A stretch of 64,000 bases of DNA from Rhynchosporium graminicola (Eukaryota; Ascomycota; Leotiomycetes; Helotiales; Ploettnerulaceae): NCBI GenBank assembly GCA_900074885.1, contig FJUW01000077.1:84487-148486 (forward strand). Reading direction: 5' to 3'. This document shows positions 21,960 through 33,800 of this stretch, one piece after another. How positions within the stretch are numbered: position 1 is the stretch's first letter; the number at the start of each line of letters is the position of its first letter. Under the pieces are notes generated by a model. The model made no database searches, was not told the origin of the DNA, and was given only the letters and a program-made list of their open reading frames with translations. A program made the translations under genes and the position numbers.

Positions 21960-24800
21960 ATAATACCTCGTTTATACTAATAGTCTAGTAGTTCCTCTAT
22001 ATCGTATTCTACTAGTAGATTAACTAGTTTAGCGTATATCTTCGAGGCTAGTAGTACTCCTAGTAGTACTTTTTCTAATAAGGATATATAGAGTATTAAG
22101 AATATCTTCTTTATTATAACTAGTAGCTAGAGTTCATAATTCAAAAGTCCTTTAACTTATTTGATTTTGAATAGTCTAAGTTTCTTATAGTCTAGCTTAT
22201 CGCTTAGTCTCTATATATTAATATTTTTCCGTAGAAAGTAAACCTTATCCCTTTCTTATAGCGTTAGCTTCTAACTATAGTTCTTATTATAATAGTACGT
22301 ATTCTTCTCTACTATAAACTAGAGTTCTTCTGCGAGTTCCTTATAGAGGTCCTGGATATTCCGGACCTAGATACGAGCTATATTATTATCCTTAATAGTA
22401 ATATTAAGCTCTCTATAAGTAATAGGTTTATAACTATAATTTATAAAGAATAGTATAACTTTTATTATTTCCGTAGTCGAGCTATTATATACAAACTCTA
22501 TAAGTAGTAGTAGTTCTACTTAATTATTTTATTAATAGTTAATATAATAATATAAGTATACTTTAACTACTTAGTTTATTCTTTTATTTCCTCTATTAGT
22601 CTAAGGATAGAAAGCTATTAATAGTTTCCGTTTAGTCCCTAAGAACCTTATTAAAGTATTCCAGAACTTTAATATAAATAACTTATCTCGATCTGATACT
22701 ATTTCTTCGGGTACTCTATACTTAGAGATTACCTCCTTAAGGTATACTTATACTAGGTATTCGGCTATAAGAGTAGATAAGACTAGTACTAAGATTATAT
22801 ACTTAGTAAGTCTTTCTATAATAATAAGTATTATATTATAGCTAACTCTTATAACTAGGTCCTTCGATAGTAATAATAGCCCTATGAAGTCCTATAATAT
22901 CGATTTCCAAGATAATAGTAGTATTAGTACTATAATTATCTGCTTATAAAGTATATATCAGGAAGACTTATTCCTAATATAAGTATTATAATTAGCTAGT
23001 ACTTCTTTAACTACTCAGCGGAGTTCTTCTAACTAGTAGTTTCTTAAAATCCTTAGATACGTGCTTCGTATCCCTTAGTATCTATACGCGGGAAGCTCGT
23101 ATTATTCTTTAACGTATACTCTTACTAAGCTCAGTAGAAGCTAAACTTTCCTTTTAACTCGTATAATACTATTCTTAATTATATTCCTTATAAAGAGTTC
23201 CTTAGTCTTATCTAAGGATATTCTATTCTTTTCCTAGGCCTCCTTTAAGGTATTATACTAAGATCTCTTAATTTCTTACTTAATCATAATAGCTTCTCGA
23301 ACGTTAATAACTATATCTCTATTATCTAGCTATCTGAGTAAGGCAGTTATATTATAGACCTTATTATCTTTATAACCTAGTAATCTGCTTAGAGTATCTA
23401 TTTATATATTATCTTTTCCCTATATATACTTAATAACTAAGTTAAAAGAGGCGAGTTCCTCGGACTATTAAGCTAATCTACGATTATCTAAGACCTTAGT
23501 AGTTATAAAGGTTCGGAGATTCATATAGTCGGTATAGATAATAACTAGGAACTTAGCTCCTTATAAGTATATTTTCTAGTATTTAAGTACTTTAATAATT
23601 ACTATAAGTTCTTTCTTATAAATATTATAATTCTGCTTAGCCGGAGATATTTTCTCTAAAAAGTAAGCGACTAAGTATAATCGTCCTTTATTATCTCGCT
23701 GCAGGTATACTACGCTAGTATAAGTATCAGAGGTATCTATTTCTACTATACTTTCCTTCTCTATATTAAAACTATATAAGATTAGTTCTTTTATGAATTC
23801 TTTCTTAATTCTCTGAAAAGCTTCCTTATACTAGCTTATCTAAGTAAAAGGAACGCCCTTCCTTATTAAGCTCGTAAGCAGCTTAGTAATCTTAGAATAA
23901 TTTCTAATAAACTATTAGTAGAAGTTAGCGAAACTTAACTATAACTATATATCCTTAATATTCTTTAGAGATTCCTATTCTTTTATAGCTTTAATTTTCT
24001 CAGGGTTAATACTTATCTCTCCTAAGCGAATAATATACCTTAGAAAAGTAACTTACTTAACTAAGAATTTATATTTCAATAACTTTAGTCTAAAATCTAC
24101 TTTATATAATACTTCTATAACTTAGGTAATATAGCCCTAGTATACCTTGATAATCTCCGAGTATACTAGGATATTATCTAAGTAGTATATAGCGAATTTC
24201 CTAATAAAGTCCTTAAGAATATTATTATTCTATCTTTAATATATAGCTAGGGTATTATTTAAGCCGAATAGTATTACTATATATTCCTATAGCCCTAAGG
24301 GTAATACGAAAGTAGTCTTCTACTCGTATCCCTCCTTAATTCGGATTAAATTAAACGCGTTACGTTAGTTTAACTTAGTATATATCTTTATTCTAGCTAG
24401 CTTATCCCGCAGGTACTAAGTATTTAGTAAAAGGTATATATCTCTTATAGTTCTATTATTAATTATCTAATAGTCTCTATAAAGTCTCCCTTTAGAATCT
24501 CCTGCTTTCTTAACTACTAGTATATTAATAGCGTATAGTAACTTAGATTTCCGAATCTATCCTTTCTTTATACTTAACTTCTAATACTCCTTAAGCGTCC
24601 TTATAGTATTATAGTTATAATAGCGAAGTTTCTTTATAATAGATATAAATCTATTCTTAAAGTTTATTTTATAATCCTAGGGTTTATGCTCGAGTAGAGC
24701 TCTTATATCCTGCGGATCCTCGAACAATTTCGAGAACTTCCTATATAGTTCGAGTAGCTACTCCCGAATATTATCTATTTAACTAAGATAATTCTTAGGT
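21960..24800 (-). pseudogene. Element A reverse transcriptase, RNase H and integrase relic
   Basis: On the minus strand, reverse transcriptase is read at about 24740-24000, with FNLIRIKEGYEWKTTFVLPL near 24350-24290 and the catalytic stretch YYLDNILVYSEIIKVYQGYI near 24195-24135, where YLDD would be expected. RNase H (about 23960-23400) and integrase (about 23250-22350) follow in Gypsy order but are read with lower certainty because of many RIP stops. The 3' end towards 21960 has no clear motif. Confidence 0.65.
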
Positions 24801-25299
24801 TCCTTCTAACTAAGAACTCGACTTAACTAGCTAGAGTCTATTAGCGTCTTTATTAAGAAGGCGGCGCTAGCCTCTTGTTTACTAGCTAGTTAATTACGTT
24901 TATATTTATAGTTACTAAACGTGACTCTCTTAGTTATTTAGTCTACGCTAGGATTATAGTTATATAGCTATAACGTTTCTAATATAATATTATATTATCT
25001 AGTAAGTATAATATCGAAGTAAAGCGTTTCTTTATATCTATTAATAACTATCTTTATTCCTCTTATTCTTCTATAGACTTATCTATCTGATCTAGTGCCT
25101 TTTCTATCTAATAAGATAAGACGATATAGTTTCGGGTTAATAATAGTAGGAATATTCTATTTCTCGATAAAGGCCGGGTTTATAAAGCGTCCTATAGCTC
25201 CTGAATCGATAAGTGCTTTTATCTTAATATTATCTACTATAACTAGTAAGATTAACTAATCGAACTCTCTAGTAGTAATAAGCTCTAGGTATAGTAGTT

Positions 25300-26930
25300 C
25301 TATTATAGAGTAATCATATGCTTTCTTAAAAATTCTCCTTATTGTTTCGTCTAATTAAGTCCTGAGGCTAGATTCGTAAGTAATTAGAGTATAGGGTATA
25401 TAGTAATAGAGATTAGCTTACCCCTGAATCGGATCTAGTACTATTCTTTAATAAGTAGCTAGTTCTAATAGGTACTATCTTCTCTACTAATAGTATTCTC
25501 CTCTTATTTCTTTAATAATAGCTTAAGTATCTTTAATTCGAAGGAACTAATCTAATTATTCGAATTCCTTTAGTTTAGGTTCTCCTTCGAGATTAGCTAC
25601 GTAACGATCTGGTCGTTCCTCGATATCCCCGGTATTAACTTAGAATATAATAGTAATAGTATTATAGTAAGTAATAATATAGTCTATATATAGGTTAAGT
25701 ATATTATCAGTTCGATAATACTCTATAAAATCAGACTTAATTCTATTATAAGCTTATATTCTTCTTCTATTATTATGATTTCGAAGAGTCTAGTTTTCGT
25801 TATTATATAGGAGATTATTATACAGATAGTTTCTTTTATCTATAATATTCTAGCTTTCTTAGTCTTTATCTAGAAATTCAACTAAGTTCTCTTCGAATTC
25901 TTCGCTAGATTTATAAGCTATAAAGTCCTATGAACTCTATTCTGCGCTAGAAGCTTCTTAGTAATCTAGTTTCCTTTCTGCTAGTTCGAATTCTCTCTTA
26001 GGTTTATTCTAGGGTTTCTCTTCTTATTTCTTCTTCTAAGAATAATCACGTGCGAGGTATCCTAGCTTATTATACGTATAGTAAAGACCTTTCTCTCGAC
26101 GTTTATCTTTCTTAGCTTAGCCCTTAGATCCTCTCTTTACTTTATCTAGTTCTATCGGATTATAGTAGTTATATTTATTATTTAGGTAAAGTTAGAAATT
26201 CCCTTAATATTTACTATATTATTATAGAAGTTAAGGCTTCCAGAAGTAAGTAAGTATAAAGTATCTTCCTTTTTCTTTCGCGCGTTCCTAGATTTATTTA
26301 TTAATAGTAGTAAACGATTTAATTAGGTCTTTTAAGTTATCTAGTTTATTAGTCCTAGAAAGCTTATCTTTAATATAATCCTTAAGGCCTTAGTAGTATT
26401 AGGCTCTTAATCTGCTATCTATCTAGTCTAACTATATAGAGTAGTAGTAGAACTCGGCAGTATATTCGTAAATAAATCCTCGCTATCGAATTCCAAGTAA
26501 GTGCTTCTCGGCTTATTCTTTCTTATTAGAGTCTCTAAAGACTCCTTTAATAGTAGTAGTAAAGCCTACGATAGTTCGAAAGATAACTCGACTCTTTTTA
26601 GTTATAGTAGTAGAGTAGGCCTCGGTTAGATATCGATTAACTAAGTAATCACTTAAAGCTAGTTCGATCTAGTAAGTAGTAGTATCGCGGAGAAATAAAG
26701 TAATCTATAGTATTTTAAGGGAATCTGCTTCGAACTTGTCTCTATTAAAGGCGAGGTATATTTAATACTAAAGGATAAATTATCCTAAGTTATTATAGTT
26801 TCTATAATAGGTATTAAGTAAGTTAACTCAAGGTAGAGTAAATTTATTAGTCTTCTTTATCTTATTTACTTAGGATCTTTCTCTTATAACTAATCTTTCT
26901 TTAAGGGCTATTTCGTTCTTACTAGCGATA
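25300..26930 (-). pseudogene. Element A gag relic with zinc knuckle
   Basis: The minus strand near 26100-26040 reads GLYYTYNKLGYLARDY, a CCHC zinc knuckle (CxxCxxxxHxxxxC) in which Cys and His have become Tyr. The rest of the region is lysine- and glutamate-rich with RIP stops, in the position expected for gag, next to the 5' LTR at 26952-27356. Confidence 0.55.
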
Positions 26931-26951
26931 CTTCAAGTAAGGTGCTTAAAG

Positions 26952-27356
26952 TATAATATTCCTAGTTCTGACTAGTACGCGGTATATAAGCTCGTTAGTT
27001 AATATTAGCTATAAAGTAAAGTAAATAAGAAGTTCAGTTCTTAATTAGAATTAAGATATTATAAGTAGATATTAATTACTATATGAATTTGAGCACGAAG
27101 CTCCTATCTAATAGCAGAAGTGCTAGTCTTATATAGAACTTTCGTTTCCTTATGCTAGCTATGCAAGACTATCTTACAGAGCGCGTAAGCCCTCGCGACC
27201 TGTCTAGCAGTCTAGTATATCACGTGATCTTAGATTATATATAGCTATAATACTATTATTACTTTAATACAGGTAGTCGTATAGTATTACTCGCTAGTGT
27301 GTATTATAACCGTGTTAGTGCCTTTCCTCTAATAGTACTAACTCTTTTTGGTGCTA
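26952..27356 (-). repeat. Element A LTR, right copy (5' LTR in element orientation), 405 bp
   Basis: This aligns end to end with the interrupted left copy. It starts tataatattcc where the left copy has tgtaacgttcc, so it has taken more RIP changes. It ends ggtgcta, and the hAT copy 2 sequence follows directly. Confidence 0.85.
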
Positions 27357-27374
27357 AGAACCTGGCCGATTCGT

Positions 27375-29664
27375 GATATTAAAGAGCCTTTTAGCTCAAA
27401 AAAGTATAAGTCGCTATTAATGCGATTCTTAATTGAGAATAATCTATCTTTTAGAAGTATTTCAAGTACTTCTTTTAGCGAGTTAACTTTATATTTAAAC
27501 AAGTAAGTATTTACTATTTATATTAGTAATAGTCGTTTATTAATCTTATAATAGGCAATCTCCTCTTCTTTATAATAAGATACTTCACGAATATTTAAAT
27601 AGTATCTATAAGGAGAGAAGAGAAATAATTCAAGGAGAATTAGACCTTAATATAAAAGAAAAGGGCTATTTTTCCTTAACTCTAGACGCGTGGACTGCTA
27701 TAAATCAAGACTCGTACCTAGGGATTACTATATAAGTTTCCTTATTAATTTTAATAAGTATTATACTAATTAATACTATAGTCATTATATTAATAGTAGC
27801 CTTAAGCTCAAGTCACACGCTATTAGTATAGCTTATTTAAGCGAGCCTCACTCTGGAAAATATATTTTTCAGGTTTTATCTAAAGCCTTAGAAGATTAGA
27901 AGATTCAAGATAATATTATAAGGTATTATTATAACCTCTTCTACTTTATAAGATATAGTAGACTAATTACTTATAGTATTACTCGAGATAACGCTAGCTC
28001 AAACGATACTCTTATCGAAGCTTTTATTAAAGACTACGATATAAAGGGAATAAAATTTCAAGGAGATATAGCGTATCTAGCTCACGTACTTAATCTTGTC
28101 GTTCAAGATATATTAAAGAATATTATTAAAGACGCTTATAGCGAGCTTGACGATAGAGACGATATATCTAATATCGAGAATAATAGAGAGGGGGATTTAT
28201 ATAATAGTAAGTTATATCTATAGTTATTAATTATTATTATATCTACTAATTATAATAGATACTTCTCTATAGAAAAAGATTCGGACTATTATACTAGGCC
28301 TTAAATATTCAGGAGAGAATAATAGAGCCTTAAAAAGGCATATAGAGGCCTTAGAGATTCAAAATCCGTGCTTTCCATAACTAGGTAAGTTATTATTCTA
28401 TTAATTATATAAATATATATACTAATATAAATTAAACTATAGATCAAAAGACAAGATAGTCTTCTATAGCTAATATGCTTAAGAATTTCCTTAATATATA
28501 GCCTGCTATATCAGCGGTTATATCTACTTCTGATAGTAGATCGTTCAAGAAGTATAAAAATATATTACTTCTTAACGAAGGAGAATTAGAGTATATACAG
28601 AAGTGCTTACGAATCTTCGATATATTTATCAAAACTACGACGAAATTGCAAGCCGAAAAATACCCGACTATATATTATCTAGTCCCTGAAGTATATAAGA
28701 TATATACTAGACTAGAGACTATTAGAGACGAATTTAATATAGTAAGTTATTCCTTTATCATATAACTTAGAATACTAATACTTACTTATAGGAACCCTTT
28801 ACCTCTGCCATTAATAAGGGAATCGCTAAGCTTCGGAAGTATTATCCGAAATCAGGTATTACCGAGTATAATAAAGCTTTATGTAACGGGGTTGAGGTTA
28901 AGCTCTCACCAACTACGCCATCTGGACCAAAAGATCACAATATACTGCGCAAGCAGTAAACGCTTAACACCGTACATATACAATCGACTACCACGTGACC
29001 ATTACACTTTATATATAAGCTTAGTACTCGATCCTCGAATTAAAGTAGACGGATTAAGTCTATTAGGACTTAGTAACGGAATTATAAGCGATATTAAGCG
29101 AAAGCTATAAGAAGAATATAACTTGTAAGTCTATTTATATCTATAAGATAAATTACAAGTAATACTAATATAAATAGTCTAAAAGTTGAAGCGAATATAG
29201 ACCTTCCTATGCCTACTAGGGAGATTATACCCTTAGACGAGGAAGATCTTAATATATATATAAATGAAGAAGACGAAGAATTCGATGAATTAGATACCTA
29301 TTTAGAAGAAAGAAGATCTAATATCGTAGTAAGTAATTATCTTAATCTATAATCAAATATAATAGTATACTAATATTACTTATAGATAAAAGCTCTAGAC
29401 TATTGGGCTACTAATAAAGATAAATACCCTATATTATCTCTATTAGTACGGAATCATCTTCAAATTCCGGCTACTTCTGCGCCCTCCGAAAGGTTCTCTA
29501 GCTTAGGAGCTTTGGTTATTAATAAGCTAAGAAATAGGCTTAATAAGGATACCTTCGAAACTATTAGTCTATTAAAGAGCTGGGGTTTTATGATCGATAT
29601 GGAAGAGAAAGAAGAGCTAGAGAAGCTAGTTAATAACGTAGATAATTTCTTTTATATGGATTAG
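27375..29664 (+). pseudogene. hAT transposase, second copy, truncated and interrupted
   Basis: The reading matches the transposase of hAT1 in order: IKEPFSSKKYKSLLMRFLIE near 27385-27445, FSLTLDAWTAINQDSYLGI near 27674-27730, GDIAYLAHVLNLVVQDIL near 28067-28125, and the dimerisation region PATSAPSERFSSLGALVIN near 29470-29525. The N-terminal exon is lost, introns occur at the same places, and a 125-bp insertion splits the exon that reads LVLDPRIKVDGLSLLGLSNG. It should be non-functional. Confidence 0.8.
28882..29006 (-). mobile_element. 125-bp TG...CA insertion with 5-bp duplication, solo-LTR-like
   Basis: Comparison with hAT1 shows a clean insertion. It begins TGTAACGGGG and ends CCATTACA, and the host pentamer cttta occurs on both sides (28877-28881 and 29007-29011). 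TG...CA ends, the short inverted terminal match and a 5-bp duplication fit a very short solo LTR. CpA and TpG are frequent in it, so it escaped RIP. The minus strand at 28920-28909 reads TGGCGTAGTTGG, a perfect tRNA box A (TRGCNNAGYNGG), preceded by a tRNA-like start GGTCCAGA. No box B was found. Confidence 0.7.
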
Positions 29665-29907
29665 TTATAGAAGAGAGAGAGATATAAAGAGATACTATAA
29701 TATAATAGAATTGCTTAAGACATTTTTTAAATCTAATTAATTAAATCATTGATTAGCTCTAAACTTAATTTAATCAAAGTAAAAAATTGGTTAATTTAAT
29801 TTAATTTAATCTTAATTAATTTAATTAACTAATAATTAATTAAGTTGATTAATTTTTCGCACACTGGTAAGGGCCTGCTGATCAATTCTGATGGCGGACA
29901 ATAATAA

Positions 29908-30330
29908 ATGAAGGGTGGAATTGAGTGCTGCAGGATGAACGACATAGGGATATTCAAATTTCTACAGCATGATAGATTTAGTATCCGGAACGCCCGGAAC
30001 GGTAATGATGCCATAGCTGGAGCTGGGAATCGTGCTGAAGGAGGGGCTACTGGCGATGGCTCTACTATGTCATTGAAAGAGGGACATGGTCACTGTTCCA
30101 ATGCGGGCATGGCACAGGATCTGATAACCGCTGCACCTGTCGAGCGACTTGCTGATTTGATAATGATGCCGAAAGACCTTTAAGTACATATGGCGTTGAT
30201 AGTTTGGTTGCTGTAGAGGTACGAAATTGGATCGCGAAGGAGATGACGGTGGAGGTTAGTGTGTTTGATTTGATGGCCAATGTGCCTATGAGGCAGTTTG
30301 CTTCGGATTTGGTTGGGAAGTGTAAGTTTC
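29908..30330 (+). pseudogene. Polyketide synthase C-terminal remnant (acyl-carrier domain)
   Basis: The carrier-protein signature [16 protein letters not shown] is read at about 30180-30230, followed by [20 protein letters not shown]. In the family the serine of GVDSL carries phosphopantetheine. The helix before it ([19 protein letters not shown], 30118-30178) is in another frame, so a small deletion or frameshift separates the two. Upstream sequence (LQHDRFSIRNARNGNDAIAG) resembles the linker before the carrier domain of highly reducing synthases. No ketosynthase, acyltransferase or reductase domain remains. The right end of hAT copy 2 lies about 40 bp upstream. It is a relic, not a working gene. 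Confidence 0.7.
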
Positions 30331-30740
30331 TACAGATCATGGTTCGAATATTCAAAGTAAAAAATTTCAAAATTCTGGCTTCTTATCTTTTCACGATCTC
30401 CGTAGTCGCATGCACCTTTCCTGGCCATGTGCTTTGCTTTCCCTTTGAGTTTGCGCCGTACTGAGTATCAATGCACCTCGAGAATATTGAAGTGCATATT
30501 TCTTCTCTGCTCCAGCCCACTCGACTGATGATCTGCCCGATGACACTTAATCCCTTGTTTACTTTCGGCTAAACCAAACTTGTCGGAGATTACAGGGTTA
30601 ATGTGGTGTTGTGGGAGCACGACGTCACCTTGGAAGTTCAGGCAAAAGAGTTCTACATGTGTTCCTTTAAACAGTCGTCTTCGCGAATCTCAATAGCTTA
30701 CTTTCCTCTTCCTTTCTCCCCGAAAATTGATCGAACAAAG

Positions 30741-31484
30741 ATGTCTTCCAAAACCATCGTTCTCGTGACGGGTGGCAACAATGGCATCGGCCTAGCTGCA
30801 TGTCAACTCTTCGCTTCTCAACCCAACTACCACTGCATCATGGGCAGTCGATCGCTGGAAAAAGGCCAAAAAGTACTTGAGTTAATTCAGTCATTCAATG
30901 GTGCATACTCCATCTCCATGGTCCAGCTGGATATCGATTCAGACAGCTCAATCGCGGCTGCCGTCAAGGAAGTCAAAACCGAACACGGCCATCTCGATAT
31001 TCTCATCAACAATGCCGGGATTTGTCCCATGACTTTCACACGCCCTGACCTCCGCTCCTGTCTCGAGACCAACGCCATCTCACCAGCAATGGTAACGGAA
31101 TCCTTCTTTCCGCTTCTCCTCAAGTCAAGCAAGCCTCGCATCATCTACGTCTCTTCCGTCCTGGGATCTGTCCAAAGTCGCTGTGATGCGAACAACATAG
31201 CATACAGCGAGTCTTACAAGGCATATCGTATCAGCAAAGCGGCTTTGAATATGGTTGTCGCTTGTGATACTTGGGAGTACAAGGATAAGGCGAAGGTGTT
31301 TGCTTTCTGTCCTGGATATGTAATTACGGATTTGGCTGGACAGCGAGAGATGAAGGAGGAGGCTGGATTTGCGAAGAGTCCGGATGGAAGTGCGAGATGT
31401 TTGTTGGCTATTGCGGAGCGGAAGAGGGATGGGGAGAGTGGGATGTTTGTGCATGGTGAGGAGGTTGGAGGGGTGCCATGGTGA
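30741..31484 (+). CDS. Short-chain dehydrogenase/reductase (classical SDR, NADP-type likely)
   Basis: Single-exon gene of 247 aa, the usual size of a classical SDR. The Rossmann cofactor motif TGGNNGIG is at residues 10-17, the NNAG structural motif at 90-93, the active-site serine in YVSS near 138-139, and the catalytic Tyr/Lys pair in YRISK (Y162, K166). Such enzymes reduce carbonyls or oxidise alcohols with NAD(P)H in the cytosol; the substrate cannot be read here. The start at 30741 is chosen because the SDR fold begins at once; an upstream in-frame ATG at 30603 adds 46 residues of no recognisable type. It lies beside a polyketide-synthase remnant, which suggests a former tailoring role. 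Base composition is normal, with no RIP damage. Confidence 0.88.
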   Translation: MSSKTIVLVTGGNNGIGLAACQLFASQPNYHCIMGSRSLEKGQKVLELIQSFNGAYSISMVQLDIDSDSSIAAAVKEVKTEHGHLDILINNAGICPMTFTRPDLRSCLETNAISPAMVTESFFPLLLKSSKPRIIYVSSVLGSVQSRCDANNIAYSESYKAYRISKAALNMVVACDTWEYKDKAKVFAFCPGYVITDLAGQREMKEEAGFAKSPDGSARCLLAIAERKRDGESGMFVHGEEVGGVPW

Positions 31485-33713
31485 CTTATATCATGACAGT
31501 GCTAGGAGATTGTTTTATCCAAAGCCTTTCCGGAATATCAGTCTACATATTAAAGGTATAATAATATCTCCTGCGTTTAAATTTGCATGGAATTGAAGGG
31601 AGACGCGTCCAAGTGATTAGTAGTATCCAGTAATCGTGATGCCAAGACGCGACCGCGTAAGTGATTCCGTCCCAGCTTTGCCCCTTCGTCCAGCTGTCAG
31701 TCAAACATATCGCAATCACCACGAGACGGTTCCTATGAGCTGTCGCCGGCGGCTTGTATCTTGGTATAAGGGTCATCGGTATACAACCTGGAGTCCATAT
31801 CACCACTCTTCCGTACAATTGCGCTCGCGGCCATCCTTCAAACAAGAACGGAGTTGATCGAACAACCAATTCCCTCCCCATTCACGAACCACGATTTTAT
31901 TCCCCAGAATCGACCCACGATCACATCACAGTCCTAAAATCGAACGACCAATCTCGATAATATAACAGTTTGGAGGAGTATTTTTGCTAAGGAGTATTCG
32001 AAACTCCAAGGACAAGGACAGTACGTAAGAGTTGGAATTGGAAGCGAGATTTGCGAAGCCGAGTCGAGAATATTCGTTGCCAGCCCTCACGAAGGATGGA
32101 GAGAGGGTGATATACACCAAGAGAGCATACTATACTTGGATTGCATCTGCCGGCTTAGATAACTGCAAATGTCCTACCAATCCAGAAAAGAAATGATGCC
32201 GAAGGCCCCTTTCTGAGAATTCCCAACATACCCTTCGCGAGCCTCTAATCTACCTATGTAAACGGACCTCTAGGAGGAATGATTTTGGACTGGCGGAAGT
32301 CGTTCGAGTAGAACACAGAATGAAGTGAGGAAGAAAACCGCAACCTAGAAGATGTCTAAAACCCCGCCTTACGTCGACGAGATCTTGAGGCTTGGCCGTG
32401 ATACATGGGATATCTTGATGAGTATCGGTTCTTGCTTGGATATGTAGGAAAAGCACGGAATTTGGATTATACATTCAACTGCCATTGTTTCTGTAAAGTC
32501 TATCATCGTTTACTAGATTTTCCTGGGCTTTCGAAAGCAGGTAAGTAATTTGACAAGCCAGGAAGCCACTCATAAGCAAGGCTTTCTGTTAGGTACCTTC
32601 TGTTACTTATCTAGAGTTCGGGATAACTTCCATTTGCTTCGGAATTTCTACAATACCATATCCTGTCCTCCATAGTAAGTTGAGCAATAGTATGTTATGA
32701 TAGCAACTCCAAAACTGTTATCTCCAACCCGAATTACATCCGAGCACAACGTGAGGCCGACATCCACGAATTCAAATCATGTCTGGATAAATCGAACTTT
32801 CCACATTTATCACACCGAATACAGCGCGCCCGCTTTTGACAAATCTTGAAAGCCTTACTTACAAAAAAGGCTAGAGTGGAATAGCCTCGCGCGGGAAGTT
32901 GGCACTTGCCTGCAGCGAAATACACCATGAGGCTGTGCCTCGCCGTGTGGTTATACCACAAGCCTTGTACGCAGCCCGCATCCGCAGCGCCCAGAACAAG
33001 TTGAGGGGTCCTAGGGGCCGCCGAGCTCCCAGTAGCTCTAGAGAGTGGCAATCTAATACACAAGTGTTCAAAGCTATTGAGCAACCTGAGGATCAGATTG
33101 GCTTTTGGTAAATAGACTTCGAGCTTATCTTAAATAGCTTCCCACTAATTTCGGTCGCGAGGCTTGGTATAAGTTCGAAGCCTATCACGCCCTGAGCACA
33201 CGATTAGTTGCCTCCCGAGAGCACGGGAAAGTTCGCCGCGTCGATTCCTACATCCAATCGTCCTTGAGCTTTAGGATTTAGAGCCTACAAGTACAAGTAC
33301 AAAGAGTCTACTGTCACTTGTGTCACTTATGCTTTCTTATTGCTCAATTGCGTACGGCCACTTAGTGGGGGGCTTAGATTGACTTCCCAGCTGCAACTCA
33401 ATCCCACTTCGTCCTCACTAACTCCATACGGAGTATTACTGGTAAATTCCCTAGAGCTGTCCTACATTCATGCATGCTGTATCTTCTTCGCAGGGCGCCG
33501 TCGAAAAGATAGCCATATCTTAGTCCCGGGCATGCCGTGGAATCTCGACCACGAACTTTAACTGTAATAGGTTAAAATACACCGTATCTCATCTCTGGAA
33601 TTCGGTGATTGGGTCAAGTGCTGGGCATACCGAGAGGCTTTCATGTGGGGTGGCTGCACCAAGTGCTGCATGATAAAGGCGGGAGCGTATCTGGAGCCAC
33701 TCATAGAGAAAGG
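31485..33713. other. Intergenic region, no gene supported
   Basis: Only short overlapping frames on both strands occur, without domains or consistent codon use. No tRNA, repeat or transposon was recognised. The composition is normal. The last few hundred bases should contain the promoter of the permease gene. Confidence 0.5.
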
Positions 33714-33722
33714 CTATATATT
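33714..33722 (+). promoter_or_regulatory. Putative TATA element of the permease gene
   Basis: The sequence ctatatatt lies 79-87 bp before the ATG at 33801 in otherwise GC-balanced DNA, a plausible position for a fungal core promoter. Confidence 0.45.
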
Positions 33723-33800
33723 GAGCTGAGCTCCCCGGCCCAAAGGACTGGGTCCTTGATTGATACCCTTATTGTTTGTTTTTATACCCATTTTGTAACC

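Larger units (their letters stand above)
13869..27356 (-). mobile_element. Ty3/Gypsy element A (outer element, split by nested element B)
   Basis: Two 405-bp LTRs bound this element: the left one is 13869-14268 plus 21120-21124 (interrupted), the right one is 26952-27356. The internal region reads on the minus strand: gag with a zinc knuckle near 26040-26100, reverse transcriptase, RNase H and integrase down to about 22000. A plus-strand (antisense) coiled-coil frame occupies 21390-21900. Removing element B (14269-21114 and one target duplication) restores a continuous LTR. No matching 5-bp duplication is seen outside the two LTRs (gctat on the left, agaac on the right), so the element may have been rearranged after insertion. 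Confidence 0.8.
27357..29866 (+). mobile_element. hAT DNA transposon, copy 2 (5'-truncated)
   Basis: Sequence homologous to hAT1 from its second coding block onward begins right after the element A LTR. The right end reads TTCGCACACTG, matching the hAT1 terminus. The left terminus, leader and first exon are missing, and they are not found on the far side of element A. If complete, its target duplication would be gtaagggc at 29867-29874. A 125-bp foreign segment interrupts it at 28882-29006. Confidence 0.85.

Noticed and set aside
28882..28990. tRNA gene at the box A match
   Set aside because: A tRNA-like 5' half is present on the minus strand, but no box B or T-arm sequence and no complementary acceptor end can be found at the needed spacing.
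28892..29110. 72-codon open frame inside hAT copy 2
   Set aside because: It is a chimera of the 125-bp insertion and transposase sequence, open only by chance across the junction.
30603..30740. N-terminal extension of the SDR from the ATG at 30603
   Set aside because: The 46 extra residues resemble neither a signal peptide nor a targeting sequence, and the SDR fold starts at residue 47.
32734..33111. Group of overlapping short frames upstream of the permease
   Set aside because: Frames occur on both strands at the same place without domain or codon bias; a moderately GC-rich stretch explains them.
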